From positions 1-64,000 of the forward strand of contig CAZJWJ010000006.1 in the NCBI GenBank assembly GCA_964549495.1: a stretch of 64,000 nt of DNA. The letters run 5' to 3'. Below are positions 35,971-44,618 of the stretch, piece by piece. The position numbers and the translations under genes were made by a program. This DNA comes from JACKBJ01 sp964549495. GTDB lineage: Bacteria > Chloroflexota > Anaerolineae > Epilineales > Epilineaceae. Every line of letters begins with the position of its first letter. Positions within the stretch are counted from its first letter, which is position 1. Under the pieces are notes generated by a model. The model was not told where the DNA came from and made no database searches. It saw only the letters and a list, made by a program, of their open reading frames with translations.

Positions 35971-36558
35971 ATGCAGATTCCCTTCCGCATCGCCCTCGCC
36001 TCGAGCATGCTCGTCCTGGGCCTGTCCGTCGTCTTCTCCAACCACGCCTCGGCTCAGATGGACGCCAGCGAGTCCGAGAGTTCGGACGGCCAGATGATGG
36101 CCGAGACGAGCATGGCCGAGACCGAACCGTCGACCACCCAGGCCACCGAAGCCGCGATGGAGCCGATGACCTCGGCCGACACGCCCTGCCTGCCGGCCGG
36201 CGAGTCCAGCACCACGATGACCGATACCTGGGTCCCGCTGGCCCATGGCGAGACCAAGATCTTCCTCTGCAGCGCCAGCGCCGGCACCAGCTATCGCTTC
36301 GACGTGGTCTACGATGCCGCCGACACGGTGCCCGGCGACGGCGGCAACTATATCGCCATCGAGAGCTATCGCCTCAACCACGTCGGCGTGGCCTGGGGCA
36401 ATCGTTCCAGCGAGCCCAACGGCGACGATCGCGAGACGGTCGCCCGCAGCGCCGACACGAACGAGGTCTGGCAGATCCAGGTGACCAACACCGCGAGCAG
36501 CCCGGCCTACGACACGAGCTTCTGGTTGAGCAGCCACCGGCTCTCCGGAAGCGACTGA
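35971..36558 (+). CDS. Small secreted protein of unknown function
   Basis: 195 residues. ATG 35971 is chosen because it begins a clean signal peptide (IPFRIALASSMLVLGLSVVF, cleavage after ASA). A Ser/Glu/Thr-rich acidic region (about 30-70) is followed by a compact beta-rich domain (GETKIFLCSASAGTSYRFDV, DGGNYIAIESYRLNHVGVAW). No catalytic motif is visible. There is no homologue that I recognise and no partner gene. Hairpins follow the stop. Confidence 0.65.
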   Translation: MQIPFRIALASSMLVLGLSVVFSNHASAQMDASESESSDGQMMAETSMAETEPSTTQATEAAMEPMTSADTPCLPAGESSTTMTDTWVPLAHGETKIFLCSASAGTSYRFDVVYDAADTVPGDGGNYIAIESYRLNHVGVAWGNRSSEPNGDDRETVARSADTNEVWQIQVTNTASSPAYDTSFWLSSHRLSGSD

Positions 36559-36644
36559 GTTCTGAGCCCCTCCGCTTCGGCCGGGGCCGACCCTTTGCCC
36601 CCAGCCCCGGTGCATTTGCGGTAGCCGACCCTTCGGGCTACCAA

Positions 36645-36686
36645 CCGCGAGCCGGACGCGCCCGCCCGGGTGCGTCCGGCTCGCGG
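36645..36686. terminator. Bidirectional hairpin terminator
   Basis: A 15-bp perfect stem (CCGCGAGCCGGACGC) with a 12-nt loop lies between the convergent small secreted gene and the exonuclease VII operon. A smaller hairpin (GGTAGCC ... GGCTACC) lies just before, at about 36620-36642. There is no long T-run. Confidence 0.65.
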
Positions 36687-36727
36687 TCTGTCCGGGGATC
36701 GTCAGGTGGCGTGCATGGCCCCGTCGG

Positions 36728-37030
36728 TCACGGAGATCGTTTGCCATCGCGTCGATCGACGGCCTGCCCTCGGTCTCGCTCGTCTGGATCCTCCGAGACC
36801 GATTCGCCATCGATCTCCTGCAGTCGCAGCTCGGCCGCGGAGAGGATCTCGGCGCAGCGCTGGCTGAGGCCCACGGCGCCCTCGTAGAGCTCGATCGACG
36901 CATCCAGGGACAGCTCGCCGTCCTCCAGGCGCCGCACGGCCTCGTCGAGCAGCTCCAGGGCGGTCTCGAAGTCGATGGATGCCAGATCGATCTGTCCCAG
37001 GTCGTCCAGGCTCGGTCGGGGCTCGCTCAC
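36728..37030 (-). CDS. xseB: Exodeoxyribonuclease VII small subunit
   Basis: 100 residues from GTG 37030, whose GTGA overlaps the xseA stop. The family core is FETALELLDEAVRRLEDGEL followed by SLDASIELYEGAVGLSQRC and AELRLQEID. It carries an unusual charged tail of about 25 residues. The small subunit binds in several copies to XseA to form exonuclease VII, which degrades single-stranded DNA from both ends. It is the last gene of the NurA-HerA-Mre11-XseA-XseB cluster. Confidence 0.93.
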   Translation of the reverse strand: MSEPRPSLDDLGQIDLASIDFETALELLDEAVRRLEDGELSLDASIELYEGAVGLSQRCAEILSAAELRLQEIDGESVSEDPDERDRGQAVDRRDGKRSP

Positions 37031-38256
37031 GTCGGCTTCTCCTCGTCGTCGGGTTCGAAGAGGCGCGGCTGGCCGGCGGCCAGGGCCTCGATCTGTCCAT
37101 CGGAAAGGCGGATGCGCAGGGCCTCGCCGGGCGCCACGTCGCCGGTGCGGCGCACCGTGCTGCCGTCACGATCGCGGCTGACCAGGGCGAAGCCCCGGTC
37201 GAGCACCGCCTGGGGGCTGATGGCCTCCAGGCGTTCGGCGCGGGCCTGCAGGCCGGCCCGCCGCAGCCGCAGATCGGCGGCGGTCGCCCGCCGCATGCGA
37301 TCGCGGAAATCCGAGAGATCCTGGCGGGCCTCGGCGATCCGCCGGCTCGGCGCGCAGCGCGCCAAGCGCTGCTGCAGCTGGCCATGGACCTCGCCGGCGG
37401 TCTCGACCCGCCGGCCTACCAATCGCTCGATGCGCAGCCGCGACGCATCCACCGACATGCGCAGCTCGCCCACGTCTGGCGTGGCCAGCTCGGCGGCGGC
37501 CGAGGGCGTCGGCGCGCGCAGGTCGGCCGCGAAGTCGGCGATGCTGAAGTCGATCTCGTGCCCCACGCCCGCCACCACCGGTACCGGGCAGGCCACGATG
37601 GCCCGCGCCACCGCCTCGTCGTTGAAGGCCCACAGGTCCTCCAGGCTGCCGCCGCCGCGGGTGAGGATGACCAAATCGACGCCGGCCGCGCCCACCGCCG
37701 CCAGGGCGCGGACGATCTGCGGCGGCGCGGACTCGCCCTGTACCGCGGTCGGCGCCAGCAGCAGCTCGGCCACCGGCCAGCGGCGCTCGAGTACGTTGAG
37801 CACATCGCGCAGCGCGGCGGCCTGCCGGCTGGTGACGATGCCGATGCGCATGGGGTAGGCCGGCAAGGGCCGCTTGCGCTCGGCCTCGAAGAGCCCCTCC
37901 GCGGCCAGCTTGCGCTTGAGCGCCTCGAAGCGGGCGTGCAGCTCGCCCAGACCGGCCGGCTCCACCCGGTCGACCTGCAGCTGATACTCGCCCCGGTCGG
38001 CGTAGACCGAGACCCGACCGTGCATGCGGAACTTGCCGCCGTCCTCGGGCAGGTGGTCCTGGCGCGCGGCCTGGAACTTCCACATCACGCAGCGGATGCT
38101 GGCCGCGTCGTCCTTGAGCGAGAAGTACCAGTGACCGCTGGCGTAGTTGCGGCAGTTGGAGACCTCGCCCTCGACCCAGACGTCCTCCAGCAGCGGATCG
38201 CGCTCGAGCAGTCCCTTGATGTGGGCCGTCAGCTCGGTGACGCTCAGCTCGTTCAT
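37027..38256 (-). CDS. xseA: Exodeoxyribonuclease VII large subunit
   Basis: 409 residues from ATG 38256. It starts with the OB-fold: LSVTELTAHIKGLLERDPLL, VWVEGEVSNCRNYASGHWYF, SLKDDAASIRCVMWK. The catalytic domain contains RIGIVTSRQAAALRDVLNVL, VDLVILTRGGGSLEDLWAFN and VVAGVGHEIDFSIADFAADL. The C-terminal coiled-coil (RAGLQARAERLEAISPQAVL) binds XseB. It overlaps the Mre11-like gene upstream (ATGA) and xseB downstream (GTGA), so production is coupled. It digests single-stranded DNA in recombination and mismatch repair. Confidence 0.96.
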   Translation of the reverse strand: MNELSVTELTAHIKGLLERDPLLEDVWVEGEVSNCRNYASGHWYFSLKDDAASIRCVMWKFQAARQDHLPEDGGKFRMHGRVSVYADRGEYQLQVDRVEPAGLGELHARFEALKRKLAAEGLFEAERKRPLPAYPMRIGIVTSRQAAALRDVLNVLERRWPVAELLLAPTAVQGESAPPQIVRALAAVGAAGVDLVILTRGGGSLEDLWAFNDEAVARAIVACPVPVVAGVGHEIDFSIADFAADLRAPTPSAAAELATPDVGELRMSVDASRLRIERLVGRRVETAGEVHGQLQQRLARCAPSRRIAEARQDLSDFRDRMRRATAADLRLRRAGLQARAERLEAISPQAVLDRGFALVSRDRDGSTVRRTGDVAPGEALRIRLSDGQIEALAAGQPRLFEPDDEEKPT

Positions 38257-39500
38257 GCCTCGGCCTCGTCGACGGTCTCCGCCGCCGAGCCCGATTCCTC
38301 GTCGATGGCCCCGCTGCCGTACTGCTCCAGCACCATCCGCCGCGCCGCTTCGATCAGCTCGCGTTCCGGCTCGTCCTCGGCCGCGCCGGCAAAGGCCTGG
38401 GCCACGCGGTCGATCTCGCCGCGGGCGCTGACCCGCGACTCGCCGGCCGGCTTCAGGTCGCCCATCGCGCGCTCCTCGATCGACAGCAGGTGCCGGTCCA
38501 GGTCGAAGTAGAAGTTCAGCTCGCTTCCCAGCTGCCAGAGCTCGCGCGGGCGCAGCTGGTGGTAGGTCTTGCGCGAGAGCGGGCCCTCCAGCCGGACCTG
38601 CAGGATCTGGTCCGGGGCCGAGAAGGCCCGGATGCGCTCGGCCAGCCACTCGGTCGGCGCTTCCTCGGGCAGGTCCGTGGCGCGGATGGTCTCGCGCCGC
38701 ATCGGCTGCGGGTTGAGGTGGATGGCCTTGGTCCGGATGCGGCAGGGCCGGCCCGCTTCGATCTGAAGGTCGATGAAGCCGCATTTCAGCTCCAGCTCGC
38801 CGAAGCTCAGCCGCTCCGTCGGCCCGGGAAAGACCAAGGGCACCCCGCCGATCTCCCGGCTCTTGGCGCCGTGGATGTGGCCCACCAGGAGCTGGTCGAC
38901 CACCCCGGCCAGATTGGCGATGGAGTCGTGGGTGATGGTGGCCTCCTCGGCCTTGGCGTGCAGCATGCCCTCGACCGCGTAATGCGTGACCAGCAGGGCC
39001 GCCTCGGCGCCCTCGGGTCGTCGAATCGGCTCGACCAGGCGCGCGAAGGGATCGGCGTCGCGCGGCAGGCGCGGGTCGGGCGGCAGGCCGCCGATGGCCA
39101 CCTGCATCCCGCCCAAGGCCCCGCTCCACCAGGTGACGGCCGTCGGGTCGATGAAGACCGTGGCCAGGCGCACCTTCTCGAAGAGCCGCTGCGGCGTCGA
39201 GCCGGACAGGCGGGTTTTGGGGATGTCGTGGTTGCCGCCGATCAGGAAGGTGCGGATGCCGGCATCGCCCAGGCGCTGGAGCTGCTCGGCCACCCAGGTC
39301 AGCTCGGTGGCCCGCGGGTTGGGCCCGTCGAAGAGGTCGCCGCCGTGGATGTAGGCGTCGGCCTTGCTCGACAGGGCGTAGTCGATGGTCTCGCCCCAGG
39401 CTTCGCGCAGCTGGCTTCGGCGCCGCGAGAGCTGCTCGGGCGTCATGCGAGCATAGTGCTTGTTCAGATGGCTGTCGGAGGCGAAGATGATTCGGGGCAT
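38253..39500 (-). CDS. Mre11/SbcD-like DNA repair metallophosphoesterase
   Basis: 415 residues. Phosphoesterase motifs: FASDSHLN (Asp9, His11), YIHGGDLFDGPNP, FLIGGNHDIP, LLVTHYAVEG and LLVGHIHGAKS, all with intact metal ligands. The C-terminal 170 residues form the capping region and a divergent helical tail ending in an acidic stretch. In archaea and bacteria Mre11/SbcD works with the Rad50/SbcC ATPase on DNA ends. No such ATPase is in the window; instead the gene is followed by xseA (ATGA overlap) and preceded 10 nt upstream by herA. Confidence 0.9.
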   Translation of the reverse strand: MPRIIFASDSHLNKHYARMTPEQLSRRRSQLREAWGETIDYALSSKADAYIHGGDLFDGPNPRATELTWVAEQLQRLGDAGIRTFLIGGNHDIPKTRLSGSTPQRLFEKVRLATVFIDPTAVTWWSGALGGMQVAIGGLPPDPRLPRDADPFARLVEPIRRPEGAEAALLVTHYAVEGMLHAKAEEATITHDSIANLAGVVDQLLVGHIHGAKSREIGGVPLVFPGPTERLSFGELELKCGFIDLQIEAGRPCRIRTKAIHLNPQPMRRETIRATDLPEEAPTEWLAERIRAFSAPDQILQVRLEGPLSRKTYHQLRPRELWQLGSELNFYFDLDRHLLSIEERAMGDLKPAGESRVSARGEIDRVAQAFAGAAEDEPERELIEAARRMVLEQYGSGAIDEESGSAAETVDEAEA

Positions 39501-39509
39501 GGGGCGGGT

Positions 39510-41390
39510 CTAGATCTCCTCTTGCCAGGGCTGCCGGCCGCGGGCCTCGCGCTCGGCCTCCAGGCGGCCGGCATAGCGCTCGACGCCCAGATCCTCCCGC
39601 GCGCGGGCCAGGGCCTTCACCAGATCGATGTCGCTGCCGCCTTCGTCGCTCTCGCGTCGCCGCACGCGCACCATCACCGGCACGCGCACGGTCGGGCCGA
39701 GGACCACCGCCTCGCCGACGTTCAGGCCCGGCAGGTCGGCCAAGAGGCTCTCGGAGATGCTCTCGGAGGCGCGGCGGACCGCGTTCTGGTCCTCCGGGTT
39801 GGTCAGGCGCATGATGATCTGGCTGCCGCATTGCGAGAGCGTGTCCTGGTGCACCCGGTAGGGCCGCTGGGTGACCAGCACCAGGAAGATGCCAAACTTG
39901 CGACCCTCGCTGGCCACGCGCTTGAGCCACCAGCCGGCCTGCCCCTCGTCGCGGCCCGAGGGCACGAAGTTGTGCGCCTCCTCGAGCACGATGAAGACCG
40001 GCCGCGCCAGGCCGTCGCGGGTGGCCGTCTTCCAGACCTCGCTGACGATCTTGGTCACCAGGAAGTCGGCGATGCGCCGATCGACGCCGGCCAAGTCGAC
40101 CGCCGAGAGGCGCATCGGCCGCAGAAGCGCCTCCAGCGGCACGTCCTTGAAGCCCCAGATGCCCAGGGCGGCCAGGAAGTCGATGTACTTGAGCGCCTTG
40201 GCCGCGCCGCTGATCGCGTCGTCGGTCGGCGGCCGTTGGGCGCGCCGGCCACCGGCCGCCTCGCGTGCCTCGCGCCGCGCCTCGGCCCGCTGCCGGGCCC
40301 GTTCCTCCGGGTCGCCGAACCAGTCGTCGGAGTTGTCGGAGTCGGGTAGGCTGTCCGGGGGCTGGTCGTCGTCGCGACGCTCGATGGATGCGTCGCCCTC
40401 GGCGCCCGCCGAGGCGACGTATTCCTGGACATCGAAGCCCTCGGCCGGCATCCCCTCGGGCGGCGCGCCGGCGAAGCCGGCGATCAGCTCGAGCTCGGCG
40501 CGCAGGTCCTCGGCCGAGTAGTCGCGGCCGGCCAGGCGGTCGACGGCGGTGCGCACCGCGTGGCGGATGTTGGTGGCCTTCTCGCTGATGCCGGCCAGGT
40601 CGCAGACCTCGTCGACCTCCAGACCGCTGAAGCGCACGCTCAAGTGCTCGACGCCGCCGATCTCCTCGTCGCCGATGCGGTTCTGCTGCTCGTTGGGCAC
40701 GCGGTAGACCTGCACCCGCTCGGCAAAGGGCGTCGGCCGGCGCTCGGGCGTGCGGCCCATCAGCACGTAGTCGCTGTTGGGGTCGAAGACCATCACCGTG
40801 CCGCCCAGCTGCAGGAGCTGCTCGAGCAGCACGCCGACGGTGTAGCTCTTGCCGGCGCCGGTCTGGGCGATGACCGCCATGTGGCGGCGCAGGCCGTTGG
40901 GGTCCATCTGGACTTCGACGCCGGGCCGGTTGATCAGCGAGCCGATGTGCAGGCCGTCCGTCACGCCCTTGCCGAAGAATTCGCGCAGCATGTCGTCGGG
41001 CGCGCGCTCGACCGGCGCGCCGGGCATGGCCGCGCCGCGGGGCAGGCGCACCGAGCGCGTCTCCGGGTCCAGGTAGCCCAGCACCTTGGCCTCGCCGACC
41101 ACCACCGGCGGCGAGGCGCCCAGCCGGCGCAGGATGGCCTCGACCTCGGCATAGCTCATCGACTGCGAGAGCAGCCGGCTGTTGACGCTCAGGCTGGCCA
41201 CCTGGGCCAGGATGTCCACCTGGCGCGGCCGGCCCGCCCCGCTCTCCTCGCGCAAGCCGCGCAGCCGGATGTACTCCAGCCGCGGCGGCGCCATCTCGGG
41301 CGTGGTGACGAAGGTGAAGGCATCGGTGCGCACCTCGCCGACCACGTAGCCGACGGCGGCGTCTCGATTCTCGTCGCTTTCAGCGTTCAT
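39510..41390 (-). CDS. herA: HerA-type DNA-translocating ATPase
   Basis: 626 residues. The N-terminal HAS-barrel (VGYVVGEVRTDAFTFVTT) is followed by Walker A at about 175-182 (IAQTGAGKSYTV) and Walker B FIVLEEAHNF at about 466. Sensor and arginine-finger segments follow (LVTQRPYRVHQDTLSQCGSQ, then MRLTNPEDQNAVRRASE). Residues about 305-395 are an unusual acidic, low-complexity insertion (DDDQPPDSLPDSDNSDDWF) not expected in compact archaeal HerA. HerA forms a hexamer that drives end resection together with NurA, encoded upstream. Confidence 0.93.
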   Translation of the reverse strand: MNAESDENRDAAVGYVVGEVRTDAFTFVTTPEMAPPRLEYIRLRGLREESGAGRPRQVDILAQVASLSVNSRLLSQSMSYAEVEAILRRLGASPPVVVGEAKVLGYLDPETRSVRLPRGAAMPGAPVERAPDDMLREFFGKGVTDGLHIGSLINRPGVEVQMDPNGLRRHMAVIAQTGAGKSYTVGVLLEQLLQLGGTVMVFDPNSDYVLMGRTPERRPTPFAERVQVYRVPNEQQNRIGDEEIGGVEHLSVRFSGLEVDEVCDLAGISEKATNIRHAVRTAVDRLAGRDYSAEDLRAELELIAGFAGAPPEGMPAEGFDVQEYVASAGAEGDASIERRDDDQPPDSLPDSDNSDDWFGDPEERARQRAEARREAREAAGGRRAQRPPTDDAISGAAKALKYIDFLAALGIWGFKDVPLEALLRPMRLSAVDLAGVDRRIADFLVTKIVSEVWKTATRDGLARPVFIVLEEAHNFVPSGRDEGQAGWWLKRVASEGRKFGIFLVLVTQRPYRVHQDTLSQCGSQIIMRLTNPEDQNAVRRASESISESLLADLPGLNVGEAVVLGPTVRVPVMVRVRRRESDEGGSDIDLVKALARAREDLGVERYAGRLEAEREARGRQPWQEEI

Positions 41391-41484
41391 GGTCCATGTC
41401 CTCGATCATCGCTGGACGTTCGCGGGTCCACTCGTGTGCGCGTCGACGGTCGATGCCGAACACGGCTCCGCCTCTCGCCACCGC

Positions 41485-42588
41485 TCACAGGAAGCGCCGG
41501 CTGGAACGGTCGGGACGGAGCGGCAGGCCCAGCTCGCGGGCGATCAGCGGCAGGTAGACCTCGGACACCATCCGCCGGCCCATGCGCACCTCGCGGTCGA
41601 CGCCGTAGAGCAGGGCATTGTAGACCTCGGGTCCGCCGTAGTCCTGGCGCAAGAGGTCGACGGCCGGGTAGACCGCGCCGGCATCGCCGGGTAGCATCTC
41701 GCCGGTCAGGTCCTCGAGGTGTTTGTCGGAGCCGGCCTGCCAGGCTGGCAAATCCACCCGCAGCACCTCCTCCCAGGGCGCCAGGCGCACGAAGAAGCTG
41801 GCGATGGCCGGCGAGCGCGCCACGTCCTGTCGATCGAGCAGCCGCACCGAACCGCCGGTGAAGCTCCACTTGCCCAGGAGAACCGGTGCGCTGAGGCCGG
41901 GCCGGCCATCGGTCCAACGCTGCAGCATGCCCGAGTCGCTCAGGTCGGGCGGGATCTCGCGGCCCTCGTGATCGGGCAGGGCCGCCAGCCAGATCTTGGC
42001 CTGGGTGGCCTCCCGGCTGCTCTTGGCGATGGCCAGGATGTCGATGCGCCGCTCGCGGGCCCGCTCGAGCAGGCGCAGGTAGCGCTCGAGCACCTGCTCC
42101 GGGTAGTCGCGCAGGTGGACCTGGTCCTCCGGGCTGGGGAAGAGTTGGGGAAGCAGGCCGTAGAGCGCGCCGTCCAGGTAGAGCACGCTTTCTTCGGGCA
42201 GGTGGTGGCTGACCACCTCGACCGCCAGGCTCAGCTCGCGCAGGCGCTGCACGAGGTCGGCGAAGCGGGCCGCGGCCGGCCGGGGTGTGGCCGGCGGCAG
42301 CACCTGCACGTCGACCTCTTTCTCCTCGAAGGCCCCGGGCCCGATGCACAGGGCCTGGGTGACCAGGAGCGTGCTGCCGTTGTCCAGGTCGACCTGGCCC
42401 AGGCTGCCGTCGATGGCGTAGGCCGGCCGCTGCGGCTCGCCCAGGAGCGGCGGCAGATCCAGCCAGTGGTCGCGCACGAAGGACTGCAGATCCAGCTGGG
42501 CCGGTGCCACCGCAGGATCGAGCCCGCGGCGCAGATCGCCCGCATTGAGGTCGATGGCGCGGCTCAGCTTGTCGAGGAAGTCGGCCAT
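41485..42588 (-). CDS. nurA: NurA-family 5'-3' nuclease
   Basis: 367 residues from ATG 42588 (GGGAG 6 nt upstream). The NurA core is PAYAIDGSLGQVDL with the metal-binding Asp60, LYLDGALYGLL with a second Asp, then IDILAIAKSSREATQAKIWL, KWSFTGGSVRL and the final QDYGGPEVYNALLYGVDRE with the conserved Pro/Tyr. NurA is a dimeric nuclease that sits on the HerA hexamer and degrades DNA strands during end resection. Reading upstream of 42588 in the same frame gives only antisense of the M24 gene. herA starts 94 nt downstream. Confidence 0.9.
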   Translation of the reverse strand: MADFLDKLSRAIDLNAGDLRRGLDPAVAPAQLDLQSFVRDHWLDLPPLLGEPQRPAYAIDGSLGQVDLDNGSTLLVTQALCIGPGAFEEKEVDVQVLPPATPRPAAARFADLVQRLRELSLAVEVVSHHLPEESVLYLDGALYGLLPQLFPSPEDQVHLRDYPEQVLERYLRLLERARERRIDILAIAKSSREATQAKIWLAALPDHEGREIPPDLSDSGMLQRWTDGRPGLSAPVLLGKWSFTGGSVRLLDRQDVARSPAIASFFVRLAPWEEVLRVDLPAWQAGSDKHLEDLTGEMLPGDAGAVYPAVDLLRQDYGGPEVYNALLYGVDREVRMGRRMVSEVYLPLIARELGLPLRPDRSSRRFL

Positions 42589-42755
42589 GCGGATCTCCCG
42601 AGTACTAGGGAACACCTGTTCGGGATGATAGGGTCCGCGGCCGGTCGCGTCAATCCGTGGGCTCGTCCATCCGGCCGGCGATCCGCTGGAACGCGCCCGC
42701 ACCACGAACCGGCTTCGATCCGTGGAACCGCACCGAGTTCCGGCGCATGGACAGC

Positions 42756-43091
42756 TCAGACGATGGCGCGGCGTGCCCGGAAGAAGTAGAGCAGCAGCAG
42801 GACGGCCACCAGCTCGACGGCCGCGAACTGCACCCGCAGCCGGAAGCTGTCGGCCAGGGCGGCCACCAGCTCGGAGTTGAGCACCTCGAGGTTCTGGCTC
42901 CAGCGCAGGGCTTCCCAAGCGTAGCCCAGCCGCAGGGTGCCAAAGAGGAAGAAGGTGCCGGTCCAGCCCATGTCGGCAAACTGCTTGAAGGCGCGGTAGC
43001 TGCTGAAGGCCACCAGGGCCGAGATGAACCAGATGAGTGCTGCCAGGAGGTGAATCCACATCAGGACGTTGAGCTGTTGGGCGATGTCCAC
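42756..43091 (-). CDS. Small three-helix membrane protein
   Basis: 111 residues. Three hydrophobic segments: VLMWIHLLAALIWFISALVA, an intermediate GTFFLFGTLRLGYAW and FAAVELVAVLLLLYFF. The His in the first helix (MWIHLLAA) recalls haem-binding or DUF2269/CopD-like small membrane proteins, but one His is not enough to assign it. It is divergent from the M24 peptidase, sharing a short intergenic region with a TATAAT box. Confidence 0.65.
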   Translation of the reverse strand: MDIAQQLNVLMWIHLLAALIWFISALVAFSSYRAFKQFADMGWTGTFFLFGTLRLGYAWEALRWSQNLEVLNSELVAALADSFRLRVQFAAVELVAVLLLLYFFRARRAIV

Positions 43092-43107
43092 GGCATGTCT
43101 CCTGGCT

Positions 43108-43137
43108 GGACGGGGGAGCTTGGCGGGCGAGTATAAT
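43108..43137 (+). promoter_or_regulatory. Promoter of the M24 peptidase gene
   Basis: A perfect -10 box TATAAT (43132-43137) has TGGACG (43108-43113, 4 of 6 matches to TTGACA) 18 nt upstream. The leader to the ATG at 43204 would be about 60 nt. Confidence 0.55.
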
Positions 43138-43203
43138 CGACCCCCCTGGGGGAGTCAACGCCCCTTCCGCGCCCGCCCACAGCCATCGGAGGATCCCGAA
43201 CCC

Positions 43204-44376
43204 ATGTACGAGCAGCGCCTCGACGATCTCCGCGACATCCTGATCGAGGCCGGCCTGCATGCCGTGGCCTTGGTGCCGGGGCCCAACCTCCGGCATCTGA
43301 CCGGCGCGGCCTTCCACCTCTCCGAGCGCCCGGTCCTGGCCCTGGTGCCCGCCGCCGGCCAGCCCATCCTGGTCCTGCCGACGCTGGAGGCGATGAAGGC
43401 CGAGGACCTGCCATTCCGGGCCGAAGTCTTCGACTATGACGACGTGCAAGGGCCCGAGCAGGCGGTCGAGTCGGCTTTGGCCGCGCTGGCCCGGACGGTG
43501 GAGCAAGAGGTCGAGGTCGAGCGCGATCCGGAGGAAGAGGACGGGCGGATCTGGCTGGGGGTCGAGGGCCGGCGGATGCGCTTTCTGGAGTTGGACCTGA
43601 TGGCCCGAGGCGATTCGAGCCCGCGAATCTTCGACGCCGACGAGGTCTTCGCCGAGCTGCGGATGGTCAAGGACGAGGCCGAGCTGGCCGCCATGCGCGA
43701 GGCGGTGCGCATCGCCGAGGCTGCCATCGGACCGGCCCTGGCCGCGCTCGAGCCGGGCCGGACCACCGAGCGGCAGCTGGCCGCCGAGATCGTGATGCAG
43801 CTGCTGAAGGCCGGCTCCGAGATGCCCTTCCCCTTCCAGCCCCACGTGGCCTCGGGCCCCGGCGGCGCCAGCCCCCACCACAGCCCGGACGATCGCGTCA
43901 TCCAGCCGGGCGAGCTCCTGATCGTCGACTGGGGCGCGACCCACCGGGGCTACTTCTCGGACATCACCCGCACCTACGCGGTGGCCGGCGCCGAGCTGCC
44001 GCCCGAATTGGCCGAGGCCTACGCGGCGGTGCTGGCGGCCAACGAGGCCGGCCGCGCGGCCGTGCGCCCGGGCGCCACCGGCGAGGAGGTCGACGCGGCG
44101 GCGCGCGGGGTGATCGAGGCGGCCGAGCTGGGCCCCTTCTTCCTGCACCGCACCGGCCACGGTCTGGGCCTGGAGGTCCACGAGGAGCCGGACATGAAGG
44201 CCGGCAGCGACATCTACCTGGAACCGGGCATGACCTTCACCATCGAGCCCGGCGTCTACCTGCCCGACCTGGGCGGCGTGCGCATCGAGGACGATGTGGT
44301 CGTCACCGCCCGCGGCTGCGAGAGCCTTACCTGTCTGCCGCGCGAGCTGACGGTGGTGGGGGGCCGACCTGCATGA
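43204..44376 (+). CDS. M24-family metallopeptidase (Xaa-Pro aminopeptidase-like)
   Basis: 390 residues; ATG 43204 with GGAGG 11 nt upstream. Residues 1-155 form the creatinase N-terminal domain (LVPGPNLRHLTGAAFHLSER). The pita-bread catalytic domain has all five metal ligands: Asp242 (VDWGATH), Asp253 (FSDITRTY), His319 (RTGHGLGLEVHE), Glu348 (FTIEPGVY) and Glu362 (RIEDD). Residues about 95-115 are an acidic insertion. It should remove N-terminal residues preceding proline in cytoplasmic peptides. A small gene overlaps its stop (ATGA). Confidence 0.93.
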   Translation: MYEQRLDDLRDILIEAGLHAVALVPGPNLRHLTGAAFHLSERPVLALVPAAGQPILVLPTLEAMKAEDLPFRAEVFDYDDVQGPEQAVESALAALARTVEQEVEVERDPEEEDGRIWLGVEGRRMRFLELDLMARGDSSPRIFDADEVFAELRMVKDEAELAAMREAVRIAEAAIGPALAALEPGRTTERQLAAEIVMQLLKAGSEMPFPFQPHVASGPGGASPHHSPDDRVIQPGELLIVDWGATHRGYFSDITRTYAVAGAELPPELAEAYAAVLAANEAGRAAVRPGATGEEVDAAARGVIEAAELGPFFLHRTGHGLGLEVHEEPDMKAGSDIYLEPGMTFTIEPGVYLPDLGGVRIEDDVVVTARGCESLTCLPRELTVVGGRPA

Positions 44377-44618
44377 GCGCAAACGAACGCCACGGGAACG
44401 GACAGGACTCGAAACGTGCACAAGATGGCGAGAGCCTCATCGCCCGGATCAAGCGTATTCTCGAAGCCAGGGGCTTGATCGCTCCAAGCAACTCAACACA
44501 AGAGCATGGCACCCTCGATCTCCTCGATCGGCAGGAGCTGATCGAGTTGCGAGATCAGATCGGCCGAACGAGTCCTTCCGCCTCGTCGATCATCGTGAGC
44601 GATCGGGCTGCGCCCTAG
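44373..44618 (+). CDS. Small hypothetical protein
   Basis: 81 residues, hydrophilic. A helical stretch SLIARIKRILEARGLI and a Leu/Glu-rich segment DLLDRQELIELRDQIGR suggest a coiled or helical fold. The ATG overlaps the stop of the M24 gene (ATGA), which favours translation by coupling. Composition is less GC-rich than the neighbours. No family recognised. Confidence 0.5.
   Translation: MSANERHGNGQDSKRAQDGESLIARIKRILEARGLIAPSNSTQEHGTLDLLDRQELIELRDQIGRTSPSASSIIVSDRAAP

Noticed and set aside
42589..44421. Long upstream extension of the nurA frame
   Set aside because: The extension is antisense to the M24 peptidase. The NurA family starts at 42588 with its own Shine-Dalgarno.
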